A stretch of DNA of 64,000 nt. It comes from Phycisphaerales bacterium (lineage in GTDB: Bacteria; Planctomycetota; Phycisphaerae; Phycisphaerales; UBA1924). Numbering within the stretch: position 1 is the first letter of the stretch; each line of letters opens with the position of its first letter. The notes under the pieces were generated by a model, which did not search any database, was not told the origin of the DNA, and saw nothing but the letters and a program-made list of their open reading frames with translations. The translations under genes and the position numbers were made by a program. The DNA lies in contig JADLGW010000042.1 in the NCBI GenBank assembly GCA_020849105.1, forward strand, positions 1 to 64,000. The letters are read 5' to 3'. Shown piece by piece: positions 1 to 8,018 of this stretch.

Positions 1-48
1 AAAGGTGCCCTTACTGGACCCCCCTCTCCCCGGGCGGCACCGCTCTGA

Positions 49-267
49 GGTGGGACCGCTCTCCAGAGCGGTCTGAGCCAAGCCACCGGTCTGGAGACCG
101 GTGCCACCAAAACCCCCCGCCCCGCACAGTACCGCGTGCAGGCCGTGCGGGGCGGGGACGTGAGCGCCTGGTCCGACCAGCTCGCGGTGGACTTCACCGG
201 CGGCGGGGACTCGATCGCCGGGTTCGTGGGGCCCAAGGACGCGGGGGGGACGGCCCAGGCGGCCTAG
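49..267 (+). pseudogene. 3' remnant of a fibronectin-III-like protein family
   Basis: An open frame with no plausible start runs to a TAG at 265-267; an in-frame TGA at 46-48 cuts it off from anything upstream. The readable part (about 112-264) gives YRVQAVRGGDVSAWSDQLAV, a beta-strand pattern typical of the last strands of an FN3-like domain. A second copy near the right end (62099-62394) has the related run VTYKITAVRSTARGNSAQF, ends in a similar way (...MAA versus ...QAA), and both are followed by the same TAGGAAGCC. The 5' part of the frame is simply the palindromic repeat at 55-107 read through. I take this as a decayed or truncated family member; it could instead be a real gene end disrupted by a frameshift. 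Confidence 0.4.
55..107. repeat. pair of palindromic repeats (CACCG-type hairpins)
   Basis: Two adjacent perfect inverted repeats: ACCGCTCTCCAGAGCGGT at 55-72 and CACCGGTCTGGAGACCGGTG at 84-103, the latter followed by CCAC. The same two-hairpin arrangement recurs at 8954-9017 just before flgE, and single copies occur inside fliO, fliR and flhG. Loop and arm sequences vary while the arms stay complementary. Confidence 0.75.
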
Positions 268-384
268 GAAGCCGGTGCGGTCTTTCAAGCCCCGCCGCGG
301 CGCCGTCCGACAAGGGACGATGCGGCCCCTGCCGCGCCGCGCGGTTGGATCCGCGCGTGACCACCGGCACGGAGGCCGCCCGGC

Positions 385-2109
385 GTGGAACGACTCCGCC
401 AATCCCTGGCCACGATCCGCACCCATCTCGGTGCGCTGGGGCCCACGCAGAAACTTCTGATCGGGAGCCTCGCCATCATCCTTGTGATGGCCCTGTTCCT
501 GGTCAGCCAGTACGCCCGCACGCCGAGCATGGTGGAACTCGTCCCGACCGGCTCCAGCGAGGATCAGCAGCGGGCCATCACCGTCCTGGCCGGCGCCGAC
601 CTGGGGGTGAAGGACGTGGGCGGCAGGGCCATGGTCCCGACCGAGAACCGCCTGGCCGCGTGGAGCCGCCTCAGCGAGTCCGGGCAGGGGCCGGCCAGCA
701 CCGCGCTCATGTTCGAGAACCTCATCTCGAAGCAGTCGTGGATGAACTCGGACAAGGTCAACGACGCGATGTACAAGCGGGCGCTCGAGAATGAACTGGG
801 CGCGATCATCTCCGGCTACCACGGCATCCGCGACGCGAAGGTCATCCTCGACATCCCCGCGGCCACCGGGTTCGGCGCCGCCGCCCCGCGCCCCAAGGCC
901 AGCATCACCCTGTTCTCCGATACGGGCGGGGCGGTGGACCAGAAGACCGTTGACGCCGCCGCCCGGTTTGTCGCCGGCGCCGTCTCGCGACTGGCGCTCG
1001 ACCAGGTCACGGTCTCCGACGCCACCATCGGTGCGGCCCGTGCGGTCACCGACGACACTCGGATGATGGCCTCCACATACCGCGAGGCCTCCGCCGCGAT
1101 GGAGCACGAGTTCCGCGACCGTATCTACAACCTGCTGTCCGACATCGAGGGGGTGGTGGTGGAGGTCACCGCGGACGTGGACGTCCGGCGCATCCGCGGG
1201 CAGGAGAACTTCAACCTGCCGGTCAAGGCCGGCTCGCTCGCGCTGATCGCCAGCGAGCAGGCGACCACCGCGACCGAGTCCACGGGCACCAGGTCCGCCG
1301 AGCCCGGCCTGCGCTCCAACACCGGGGCGGATATCAACGCGGGCGCCGCCGGCGCCGGGGCGCCGGCGTCCGAGACCAGCGAGACGCGGACTGAGTACGA
1401 GAACCACGTCGGCACCAAGGTCAGCCAGATCGACGATCCCCGCGGCAACGCCCTGTCCCTTGTCGCGACCGTCAGCGTGCCCCGCGGCTACATCCGGACG
1501 CTCATCGAGCATGAGAAGGAAGAGGCTGGCGCACCCGCCGCCGCCGGGAGCGCCACTCCACCGACCGAAGCCGAACTCAAAGCCCGCTTCGATGCCGAAA
1601 AGACCCGTATCGAGGAGGCCGTCCGCCCGCACCTCACCGCCCGCACCGCCGATGGCACCGCTGTCCCGGGCCAGGTCGTCGTCGTCATGTCCACCGGCCT
1701 GGCGGCCGCCGGCCTGGGCGGCGGATCATCCGGCGCCGGCTCCCTTGGCGGCGGCGGGGGTGGAGGCGTCGGCACCATCCTGGCCCTCGGCGGCGGCATG
1801 ATCGACAAGGCCATCCTCGGCGCCCTGGCGCTGGTTGCCGTCGGCATGATGCTGCTGATGGTCAAGAAGGCCGGCAAGCGCACGGAACTCCCGACGGCCG
1901 AGGAACTGGTCGGCCTCCCGCCGGCTCTCAACACCCGCAGCGACCTGGTGGGCGAGGCCGACGAGACCGACACGCCGATCGAGGGCATCGAGGTCAACGA
2001 GGACGAGATGAAGGCCGGCAAACTCCGTGAGCAGGTCTCCGACCTGATCAAGAGCAGCCCGGACGTCGCCGGCCGCCTCCTGAACCGCTGGGTCACGACG
2101 GAGGACTGA
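385..2109 (+). CDS. fliF: Flagellar MS-ring protein FliF
   Basis: Builds the inner-membrane MS ring, the base on which the flagellar switch and export gate assemble. The 574-residue product has a first membrane segment at about 22-43, ring-building domains up to about residue 300, a Gly/Ala-rich linker (about 430-470), a second membrane segment at about 474-493, and a C-terminal cytoplasmic tail (about 545-574) where FliG binds in the family. The chosen start is the GTG at 385, which has GGAGG at 371-375 with a 9-nt spacer; ATG codons downstream would cut into the first membrane segment. The fliG ATG overlaps the stop codon (TGATG), so the two are translationally coupled. It is the first gene of the flagellar run; the usual flgB-flgC-fliE are not upstream here. 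Confidence 0.96.
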   Translation: MERLRQSLATIRTHLGALGPTQKLLIGSLAIILVMALFLVSQYARTPSMVELVPTGSSEDQQRAITVLAGADLGVKDVGGRAMVPTENRLAAWSRLSESGQGPASTALMFENLISKQSWMNSDKVNDAMYKRALENELGAIISGYHGIRDAKVILDIPAATGFGAAAPRPKASITLFSDTGGAVDQKTVDAAARFVAGAVSRLALDQVTVSDATIGAARAVTDDTRMMASTYREASAAMEHEFRDRIYNLLSDIEGVVVEVTADVDVRRIRGQENFNLPVKAGSLALIASEQATTATESTGTRSAEPGLRSNTGADINAGAAGAGAPASETSETRTEYENHVGTKVSQIDDPRGNALSLVATVSVPRGYIRTLIEHEKEEAGAPAAAGSATPPTEAELKARFDAEKTRIEEAVRPHLTARTADGTAVPGQVVVVMSTGLAAAGLGGGSSGAGSLGGGGGGGVGTILALGGGMIDKAILGALALVAVGMMLLMVKKAGKRTELPTAEELVGLPPALNTRSDLVGEADETDTPIEGIEVNEDEMKAGKLREQVSDLIKSSPDVAGRLLNRWVTTED

Positions 2110-3149
2110 TGCCCCGCAAGCCGCACGACAAACTCCCGGCCACCGCCGCCGAACTCGACGGGGTGACAAAGGCGGCCGTGCTCCTGCTGGCGCTGGGGCC
2201 CGAAGACGCCTCGATGCTGCTGAAGCAACTGGCCCCGGAGACCGTCGAATCCGTGACGCGCGAGGTCGCGGGCCTTGGGCGCGTCCCCTCGCAACTCAGC
2301 GCCGCGGTGGTGGAGGAGTTCTACAGCCACACCATCGCCACCCAGTACGCCAACGAGGGCAACCTCGAGTACGCCAAGCAGATCCTCTCGCAGTCGCTCG
2401 ACGGGCAGACCGCCGACCGCGTGCTCCAGCAGATCCAGACCCAGGTCCAGAAGAAGCCCTTCTCGTTCCTGCAGCGGGCCGACGGCGAGAACCTGCTCAC
2501 CTTCATCCAGGACGAGCACCCGCAGACCATCGCCCTCATCCTCTGCCACCTGCCGCACCACAAGTCCTCGGAGATCCTCGTCGGCCTGCCCATGCAGAAG
2601 CAGATCGAGGTCATCAAGCGCGTCGCCAACATGGAGCAGACCAACCCGGACGTGATCCGCGAGGTCGAGCGCGGGCTGGAGTCGCGGCTGTCCAACATGC
2701 TCACGCAGTCGATGGAGAAGGCCGGCGGCGTGCCCACCGTCGCGGAGATCCTCAACCTCGCCGACCGCGCCACCGAGAAGACCATCATGGAGGGGCTCGA
2801 GGCCGAGGACCCCGACCTCGTGGAGCAGATCCGCCGCCTGATGTTCGTGTTCGAGGACATCCTGCTCGTCAACGACAAGGGCATCCAGGCGGTGCTCAAG
2901 GAAGTGGACAACGACGAACTGGCGCTGGCGCTCAAGACCGCGTCGCAGGAACTGCAGGCCAAGATATTCGCCAACATGTCCGAGCGGGCGGCCCAACTCA
3001 TCAAGGAGGACATGCAGTACATGGGCCCGGTCCGCGTCAGCGACGTCGAGTCCGCCCAGCAACGCATCGTGGACGTCGTCCGCCGGTTGGAGGAGGCCGG
3101 CGAGGTCATGATCCAGGGCCGCGGCGGCGACGCGGAACTGGTGGTGTAA
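2109..3149 (+). CDS. fliG: Flagellar motor switch protein FliG
   Basis: Rotor protein of the C ring that binds FliF on one side and interacts with the MotA stator for torque. The 346-residue length is typical. The N-terminal domain starts with TKAAVLLLALGPEDASMLL; the middle domain contains DEHPQTIALILCHL, the EHPQ motif of the family; the C-terminal torque domain ends with the characteristic GPVRVSDVESAQQRIVDVVR. The ATG shares one base with the fliF stop, and fliH follows with no gap. Strong match in sequence and position. Confidence 0.97.
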   Translation: MPRKPHDKLPATAAELDGVTKAAVLLLALGPEDASMLLKQLAPETVESVTREVAGLGRVPSQLSAAVVEEFYSHTIATQYANEGNLEYAKQILSQSLDGQTADRVLQQIQTQVQKKPFSFLQRADGENLLTFIQDEHPQTIALILCHLPHHKSSEILVGLPMQKQIEVIKRVANMEQTNPDVIREVERGLESRLSNMLTQSMEKAGGVPTVAEILNLADRATEKTIMEGLEAEDPDLVEQIRRLMFVFEDILLVNDKGIQAVLKEVDNDELALALKTASQELQAKIFANMSERAAQLIKEDMQYMGPVRVSDVESAQQRIVDVVRRLEEAGEVMIQGRGGDAELVV

Positions 3150-4082
3150 ATGGCTCTCATCCGCCAGCACGACATCGCCGGGCGCGACGCGGTCGTGCTG
3201 GACCTGGGCGACCTGATGCGGCAGGGGGAGCGGATCAAGGCCGCGGCCCGCGCCGAGGCCGACCGCACCGCCGCCGCCGCCCGCGACGAGCGGGCCCGGA
3301 TCGTCGCCGGCGCGGAGGAGGAGGGGCGCAAGCAGGGCCACGAGCAGGGGCTCGCCACGGGCCACGCCGAGGGGCTCGCCGCGGGCCGCGCCGAAGCGGT
3401 GGGGGAGTGGATGCCGCGGCTCGAGAAACTCGGGCAGGCCTGGGCCGCCGCCCTCGCCTCCTTCGAGGCGTCGCGTCAGCAGATGGTGCGCGAGGCACGC
3501 ACGGAAGTCGTTCAACTCGCCGCCCTGGTCGCGGAGAAGGTCGCCAAGCGGGCCGTCGCGCTCAACGAGTCCGCCGCCGCCGACCAACTCGCCGCGATCC
3601 TCACCCTCATCACGCGCCCCACGCGCCTCGTCGTCACCGTCCACCCCGACGACGAGCCCGTCGTCCGCGAGGCACTCCCCGCGCTCGCCGCCCGCCTCTC
3701 GCCCGGCACGGACGCCGAGTTCGCGACCGACGCCACGCTCGACCGCGGCTCCTGCATCGCCCGCACGCCCGCCGGCGGCGAGATCGACGCCTCCATCGCG
3801 ACCCAGATCGACCGGATTGCCGAGGCGCTGCTCCCGGGTGGCTCGGGCTCGGGTGGCTCGGGCTCGGGTGGCCCGGCGCTCCGCGCCGGTTCTTCTCCCT
3901 CCTCCCCCGCTCCCGGCGGGGGAGGTGGCGGCGCTTCGCCGCCGGAGGGGGCCTCTGCCTCTTCTTCCTCCCCCGCCCCCGGCGGGGGAGGTGGATTCGT
4001 CGCGTCAGCGACGAAGACGGAGGGGGCCGCTCCCCCTGCTCCTTCCAAGTCGCCCGCCGCTCGCAAGCGGAAGAAACCATGA
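3150..4082 (+). CDS. fliH: Flagellar export apparatus protein FliH
   Basis: Regulatory stalk of the flagellar type III export ATPase, predicted to bind FliI and tether it at the export gate. It starts directly after the fliG stop. The N-terminal half is Ala/Arg-rich and helical and includes the GxxxG-like stretch (about 65-80, EEGRKQGHEQGLATGHAEGL) typical of FliH; residues about 110-225 match the conserved C-terminal FliH/HrpE fold. After about residue 229 the protein changes character: three GGSGS units from a 15-bp tandem repeat at 3837-3872, then two in-frame copies of a palindromic element giving SSPAPGGGGG... segments, and a basic tail. This roughly 80-residue tail is probably repeat-derived. 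The ATGA overlap at 4079-4082 couples it to fliI. Confidence 0.88.
   Translation: MALIRQHDIAGRDAVVLDLGDLMRQGERIKAAARAEADRTAAAARDERARIVAGAEEEGRKQGHEQGLATGHAEGLAAGRAEAVGEWMPRLEKLGQAWAAALASFEASRQQMVREARTEVVQLAALVAEKVAKRAVALNESAAADQLAAILTLITRPTRLVVTVHPDDEPVVREALPALAARLSPGTDAEFATDATLDRGSCIARTPAGGEIDASIATQIDRIAEALLPGGSGSGGSGSGGPALRAGSSPSSPAPGGGGGGASPPEGASASSSSPAPGGGGGFVASATKTEGAAPPAPSKSPAARKRKKP
3896..4027. repeat. Two copies of the CCTCCCCCGC two-hairpin element in fliH
   Basis: Copy 1 (3896-3952) and copy 2 (3966-4027) share a constant left hairpin (CCTCCCCCGCnCCCGGCGGG then GGAGGTG) and a constant right end (GGAGGGGGC). Between them lies a second hairpin whose sequence differs but still pairs: GGCGGCG/CGCCGCC in copy 1 and TTCGTCGC/GCGACGAA in copy 2. 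A third copy lies in fliI (5059-5112). All three are read in frame as SSPAPGGGG-variable-EGA. Confidence 0.8.
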
Positions 4083-5605
4083 CCGTCCTCGCCGCGCCCC
4101 TGGCCGCCGCCGCGGGTGTCCAGCCGATGCGCGTCACCGGCCGCGTCGCCGCCCTCCGCGGCCTTACCGTCCTCGTCGATGACCTCCCTCTCCCCATCGG
4201 TGCGCTCGTCCAACTGGGTACCACCGCGCGCCGGCATCGGGGGGGGATGGCGGGTGGCGCCGGCACGCCGGCGGTGACCGCGGCTTCTGCTGCGCTCGAT
4301 GACTCGCGGCCTGCGGCCCCCCTCGGCGAGGTCGTCGGCCTCACGAAGGATCACGCCGTCGTCATGATGCTCGGGCAGATCATCGGTGTCCGTGTCGGCG
4401 ACCCTGTGGTCGGCCTGCAATCCCGCCAGACCGCGGCCGTCGGCGAGTCCCTCCTGGGCCGCGTGATCGACGGCCTGGGCCGCCCCATCGACTCGCTTGG
4501 CCCCGTCACCGAATCACAGCCCGCACCGCTCTCTCCGCCGCCCATCCCCGCGCTGCGTCGCCGACGCGTCACCCAGCCCATGCACACCGGCCTGCGGGCC
4601 GTGGACCTCATGTGCACGCTCGGCCGCGGGCAACGCATCGGCATCTTCGCCGGTCCCGGTGTCGGCAAGAGCACGCTGCTCGGCCAGATCGCGCGCCACG
4701 CCGAGAGCGACGTGAACGTGATCGCCCTGATCGGTGAGCGCGGGCGCGAGGTGAGAGACTTCATCGAGGATTGCCTGGACCCCGCCGCTCTGGCCCGCTC
4801 GGTCGTCGTCGTCGCCACCGGCGACGAGTCGCCGTTGCTGAGGGTCCGCGCCGCCCTCTCGGCGTGCTCGATCGCCGAGCACTTCCGCGATGCGGGGCGC
4901 GACGTCCTGCTGATGATGGACTCCGTCACCCGCTTCGCGCACGCCCAGCGCCAGATCGGCCTGTCCGTGGGCGAGCCCCCCGCTACCAAGGGCTACACGC
5001 CGAGCGTTTTCGCCCAGTTGTCGCTGCTGCTGGAGCGTGCGGGGGCGGTGGAGTCTTCATCCTCCCCCGCTCCCGGCGGGGGAGGTGCCGCGGCTTCCGC
5101 GGCGGAGGGGGCTTCTTCTCACTCGACCACTCGACCACTCGACCACTCGGCCACTCATCCCGGCTCCATCACCGCCCTCTACACCATCCTCGTCGAGGGC
5201 GACGACCTGACGGAGCCGGTGTCCGACGCGGCCCGGGGCATCCTCGACGGTCACGTCATCCTCTCTCGCAGACTCGCCCAGCGGGCCCACTACCCGGCCA
5301 TCGACGTGCTCGACTCCGTGAGCCGCGTCGCCGACGACGTGTGCGATACCACCCACGCCGCGGCTCGTCGCCAGGCCATGCGGCTGCTCGCGGTGTACCG
5401 CGAGATCGAGGACCTGGTGCAGATCGGGGCCTACGCCGCGGGGAGCAACCCCGAGGCCGACGCCTCCATCGCCTACTACCCGCGCCTCACCGAACTCCTG
5501 CGCCAGGGGCGCGACGAGACCGCACCCTTCGATCAGGCCCGCGACCGCCTCATCAAGATCGTGCTGGAGGCCAGCGACATGTTGCAACGGAAGAAGATCA
5601 AATGA
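4079..5605 (+). CDS. fliI: Flagellum-specific ATPase FliI
   Basis: ATPase of the flagellar type III export apparatus, related to F1 beta. Walker A GPGVGKS is at residues 192-198; the Walker B region (VLLMMDSVTRFA), GERGREVRDFIED and the C-terminal YYPRLTELLRQGRDE region are intact. The start is the ATG overlapping the fliH stop (ATGA), giving 508 residues; a longer upstream frame exists but lies antisense-like through fliH. Two insertions break the usual family spacing: about 25 residues near position 60 (RRHRGGMAGGAGTPAVTAAS region) and about 38 residues at about 323-361. The second comes from a palindromic element plus five 8-bp tandem units and lies between LLERAG and GSITALYTILVEGDD, normally joined by a short loop. 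All catalytic motifs appear preserved. Confidence 0.95.
   Translation: MTVLAAPLAAAAGVQPMRVTGRVAALRGLTVLVDDLPLPIGALVQLGTTARRHRGGMAGGAGTPAVTAASAALDDSRPAAPLGEVVGLTKDHAVVMMLGQIIGVRVGDPVVGLQSRQTAAVGESLLGRVIDGLGRPIDSLGPVTESQPAPLSPPPIPALRRRRVTQPMHTGLRAVDLMCTLGRGQRIGIFAGPGVGKSTLLGQIARHAESDVNVIALIGERGREVRDFIEDCLDPAALARSVVVVATGDESPLLRVRAALSACSIAEHFRDAGRDVLLMMDSVTRFAHAQRQIGLSVGEPPATKGYTPSVFAQLSLLLERAGAVESSSSPAPGGGGAAASAAEGASSHSTTRPLDHSATHPGSITALYTILVEGDDLTEPVSDAARGILDGHVILSRRLAQRAHYPAIDVLDSVSRVADDVCDTTHAAARRQAMRLLAVYREIEDLVQIGAYAAGSNPEADASIAYYPRLTELLRQGRDETAPFDQARDRLIKIVLEASDMLQRKKIK
5059..5112. repeat. CCTCCCCCGC two-hairpin element inside fliI
   Basis: Third copy of the element seen twice in fliH. 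The constant left hairpin and the GGAGGGGGC right end are the same; the variable hairpin is CCGCGG/CCGCGG here. It is read in frame as SSPAPGGGGAAASAAEGA within a surface loop of the ATPase. Confidence 0.8.
5121..5160. repeat. Five tandem 8-bp units in fliI
   Basis: Three exact copies of ACTCGACC followed by ACTCGGCC and ACTCATCC, immediately 3' of the palindromic element. Eight is not a multiple of three, so gain or loss of a unit would shift the fliI reading frame. Confidence 0.85.
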
Positions 5606-5642
5606 GGGGTCCACGAGTGCCCGGGCGATGGTTGCTGCTCCT

Positions 5643-5663
5643 GACTCCTGACTCCTGACTCCT
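5643..5663. repeat. Three tandem 7-bp units before fliJ
   Basis: GACTCCT three times in a row, ending 4 bases before the fliJ ATG. It occupies the place where a Shine-Dalgarno sequence would be, and no purine-rich site is visible there. Confidence 0.8.
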
Positions 5664-5667
5664 CCCC

Positions 5668-6120
5668 ATGGCACGGTTCCGCTTTCGTCTCCAGCCCGTC
5701 CTTGAACACCGGCGAACGCTCGAGCGAGAGCGCCAGCGAAACGTCGCCGCGATTGAACTGGAACGCCTGGACGCGGAGAACACCATCCGGGCGATCCAAG
5801 CGGAGGTGGAACGTGAGAACCGCGAACTCCGTGCGACCCTTTCCTCCGGTGATTTCCGCATGACCCGCGCCCACGCGGCCCGGATCGCCCAACTCCACGC
5901 CGACGCCCGCCGCCGCGTTCTGCACCTGTCCGGCGTCCTGGCCCGCCTGGATGCCGCCCGTGCCGAACTCTTGGGGGCTACCCGCCGCCGCAAGGCGGTG
6001 GAACTCCTCCGCGACCGCCGCCTCGAGGAATGGCGACTCGCGGAGTCTCGCCGCGAGGCCGCCGCGGTCGATGAAATCAGCGTGATCCGCGGCAATCCCG
6101 CCGCCGAGGCCGCACCATGA
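5668..6120 (+). CDS. fliJ: Flagellar export protein FliJ-like
   Basis: Small helical protein (150 residues) in the fliJ position right after fliI. It begins MARFRFRLQPVLEHRRTLER, the typical N-terminal pattern of FliJ, and is otherwise rich in Arg, Glu and Ala with heptad-like spacing, as expected for the antiparallel coiled coil that sits in the FliI hexamer and engages FlhA. The family is poorly conserved, so the call rests on the N-terminus, length and context. The 62-bp gap before it, including the GACTCCT repeats, is unusual in this otherwise overlapping operon. The stop overlaps the next start (ATGA). Confidence 0.85.
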   Translation: MARFRFRLQPVLEHRRTLERERQRNVAAIELERLDAENTIRAIQAEVERENRELRATLSSGDFRMTRAHAARIAQLHADARRRVLHLSGVLARLDAARAELLGATRRRKAVELLRDRRLEEWRLAESRREAAAVDEISVIRGNPAAEAAP

Positions 6121-6809
6121 AGACCATCTGGACCATCCTCTCCGTCCTGGCCGTCGCCAACCTGCTCGCCCTGCTCGCCCTTGTCGGCTGGCTCAAGACC
6201 TCCGGCCGCCTCGACATGGATCGCATGCGCGAGATCCGCCACGTCTTCTCCACCACGCTCGCCGACGACGTTGCCAGGCAGGAACGGGACACCGCTGCCG
6301 CGAAAACCGCGGAAGCGAAGGCGAAGGAGGACGCCAAGGTCGGCACGGCGCCGATTCCCGCGGCCGGCCTCCTCGAATCGCAGCGCGGCCAGGCCATGCT
6401 GGACACCCAGCGCGAGCAGCGGCTCCAGCGTGAGATCGGGGACCTCCGCCGCACGCTGCAGGCCGAACGCCAGCAACTCGACAAGGACAAGGCGGACTTC
6501 GCTGCCCTCAGGGCCGGCTGGGAGAAGGACCGTGCGGAGATCCTTGCCAGCGCCCGCGACGAGCAGTTCCAGAAAACCCTCGGCACCTATGAGCAGCTCA
6601 AGCCCGACAAGGCCAAGGTCGCCCTCAAGCAACTCCTGGAGAGCGGGGAGGAATCCCGGGTGATTGCCTACCTCGACGGCATGGCCGACCGCACCCGAAC
6701 CAAGATTATCGACGAGTTCATCAAGGATGACCCGAAACTGGCCGCGGACTTGCTGGAACGCCTTCGAGCCCGCGGGGTGGAACCGCGCGGGACCGAAGGG
6801 TCCCCCTGA
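6117..6809 (+). CDS. MotE-like protein with MgtE N-terminal-type domain
   Basis: Predicted single-pass membrane protein of 230 residues: membrane segment at about 5-25 (WTILSVLAVANLLALLALVG), then a charged, probably coiled-coil region (about 60-155), then a C-terminal helical domain (about 160-222; EQLKPDKAKVALKQLLESGE and DEFIKDDPKLAADLLERL) resembling the MgtE intracellular N domain. This architecture, located between fliJ and fliK, matches MotE/YlxF proteins found in flagellar operons, which act as motor or stator accessory factors where studied. Four-base overlap with fliJ; fliK begins directly after its stop. The role here is inferred from architecture and position. Confidence 0.75.
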   Translation: MKTIWTILSVLAVANLLALLALVGWLKTSGRLDMDRMREIRHVFSTTLADDVARQERDTAAAKTAEAKAKEDAKVGTAPIPAAGLLESQRGQAMLDTQREQRLQREIGDLRRTLQAERQQLDKDKADFAALRAGWEKDRAEILASARDEQFQKTLGTYEQLKPDKAKVALKQLLESGEESRVIAYLDGMADRTRTKIIDEFIKDDPKLAADLLERLRARGVEPRGTEGSP

Positions 6810-7985
6810 ATGCACGGTTCCACAACCCCCGCTGAGACAGTCCTGAACGAGCCCCGGGTGTCCGCGAGGGGGCATATCCCGAGCACACGGGCTGCCGTCG
6901 CGTCCACACCCTTTGCTCACCGTCTGTCCTCCGCCCGCGCATGGGCTGCGCAGGGCGAGCACGATCCGCGCCGGCGCACCCGCGCCGATCTTGCCGCGCT
7001 CGCTGTTCAGGAACTCTCGTCCCGTCAGGACCACTCGCCCTCCGCCGCCGTGAAGACCGCCGAATCGGCACTGGCCGAGGACCGCGCGGGCCGCGCGGCC
7101 CCGGACTTCGCGGGCCGCCCCCGAGGGGCAGCCATCCCGCAGGTTCATTCGGCATCCAGCCCCGCCGCCCCCGCCAGTGCGACGCCCGTGCCCGGCGGCA
7201 CGCCGACCACGCCCAGGGATACGCAAGCGCCGGCGGGCGGGCCGAAGCCGCAGTCGGGGATTGCGCAGACGTCCACCCAGCCCCCAGAGCCGCAGGCCAC
7301 CCCAGAAACAACGGCAGTTCCAGCGAGTTCCACCGTCGCCACGGCCGCGGCACCGGTCCCCACGGTGTCCCAGGTCGCACCTCCGGGCGCCCCGGCCGCG
7401 GCACCCGTCGCGAGAGCCGGGGAGGGTCGCGCGCAGACCGCCGCTCTGCGCCGTCCTGCACCGCCCCGCCTCTTCCGGGCTGAGGAGGCGGATTTCGCGC
7501 GACAGGTCAGCCGCGCCATGGCCGCCTCCCTCCGCCAGCGGGGCGGCACCGTCACCATGCGCCTCGCGCCGGATGCGCTCGGGCAGGTTCGAGTTGCGCT
7601 GACGCTGCACGGTGGCCGCGTGGACGCCACTTTCGAGGCCACGACGGACCAGGCACGCAAGTTGCTTGAGGGCAACATGACCGTGCTCAGGGCTGCGCTG
7701 GAAGCGCACGGCCTGACGGTCGATCGGCTCGGTGTCCAGGCCACGGAGGGCCACGCGCACCACGACCCGGGGACCGGGCAGTTGAGCCCAGACAGCGGCG
7801 GAGGCCGCGCCGGAGGAGGAGGGGGTCATGCCGCGTCGGAGCACGCGGGGCAGCACGAAGGGGCCGGCGGCACGGATGCCCGCGGCCTCACCCTGGGCGA
7901 CGATCCGGCGGAGCCGACGCGCCACGGGCCATTGTTCACGGGCGGAGCCCACGGAATCCGCCTGCGCCTCGATGCCGTCGCGTGA
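6810..7985 (+). CDS. fliK: Flagellar hook-length control protein FliK
   Basis: Exported molecular ruler that sets hook length and switches export specificity. The 391-residue product has a long low-complexity N-terminal and central part rich in Ala, Pro and Thr (about 100-215), as in other FliKs. The conserved C-terminal hook-length domain follows (about 228-315), including GGTVTMRLAPDALGQVRVAL and the following GGRVDATFEATTDQARKLLE segment. The C-terminal tail is Gly/His-rich. The ATG at 6810 follows the upstream stop without a gap, and flgD starts 33 bp downstream. Position between the motE-like gene and flgD supports the call. Confidence 0.9.
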   Translation: MHGSTTPAETVLNEPRVSARGHIPSTRAAVASTPFAHRLSSARAWAAQGEHDPRRRTRADLAALAVQELSSRQDHSPSAAVKTAESALAEDRAGRAAPDFAGRPRGAAIPQVHSASSPAAPASATPVPGGTPTTPRDTQAPAGGPKPQSGIAQTSTQPPEPQATPETTAVPASSTVATAAAPVPTVSQVAPPGAPAAAPVARAGEGRAQTAALRRPAPPRLFRAEEADFARQVSRAMAASLRQRGGTVTMRLAPDALGQVRVALTLHGGRVDATFEATTDQARKLLEGNMTVLRAALEAHGLTVDRLGVQATEGHAHHDPGTGQLSPDSGGGRAGGGGGHAASEHAGQHEGAGGTDARGLTLGDDPAEPTRHGPLFTGGAHGIRLRLDAVA

Positions 7986-8018
7986 CGGCGCGAGCCGCGG
8001 GAGAGGTGGAGGTTCCTC

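Noticed and set aside
1488-3644. 718-codon minus-strand frame under fliF-fliG-fliH
   Set aside because: Antisense shadow with no family resemblance; the plus-strand flagellar genes are certain.
3407-4078. Longer fliI with start inside fliH
   Set aside because: The first 224 codons are Arg/Pro/His-rich read-through of fliH; FliI homology begins at 4079, which also has the ATGA overlap.
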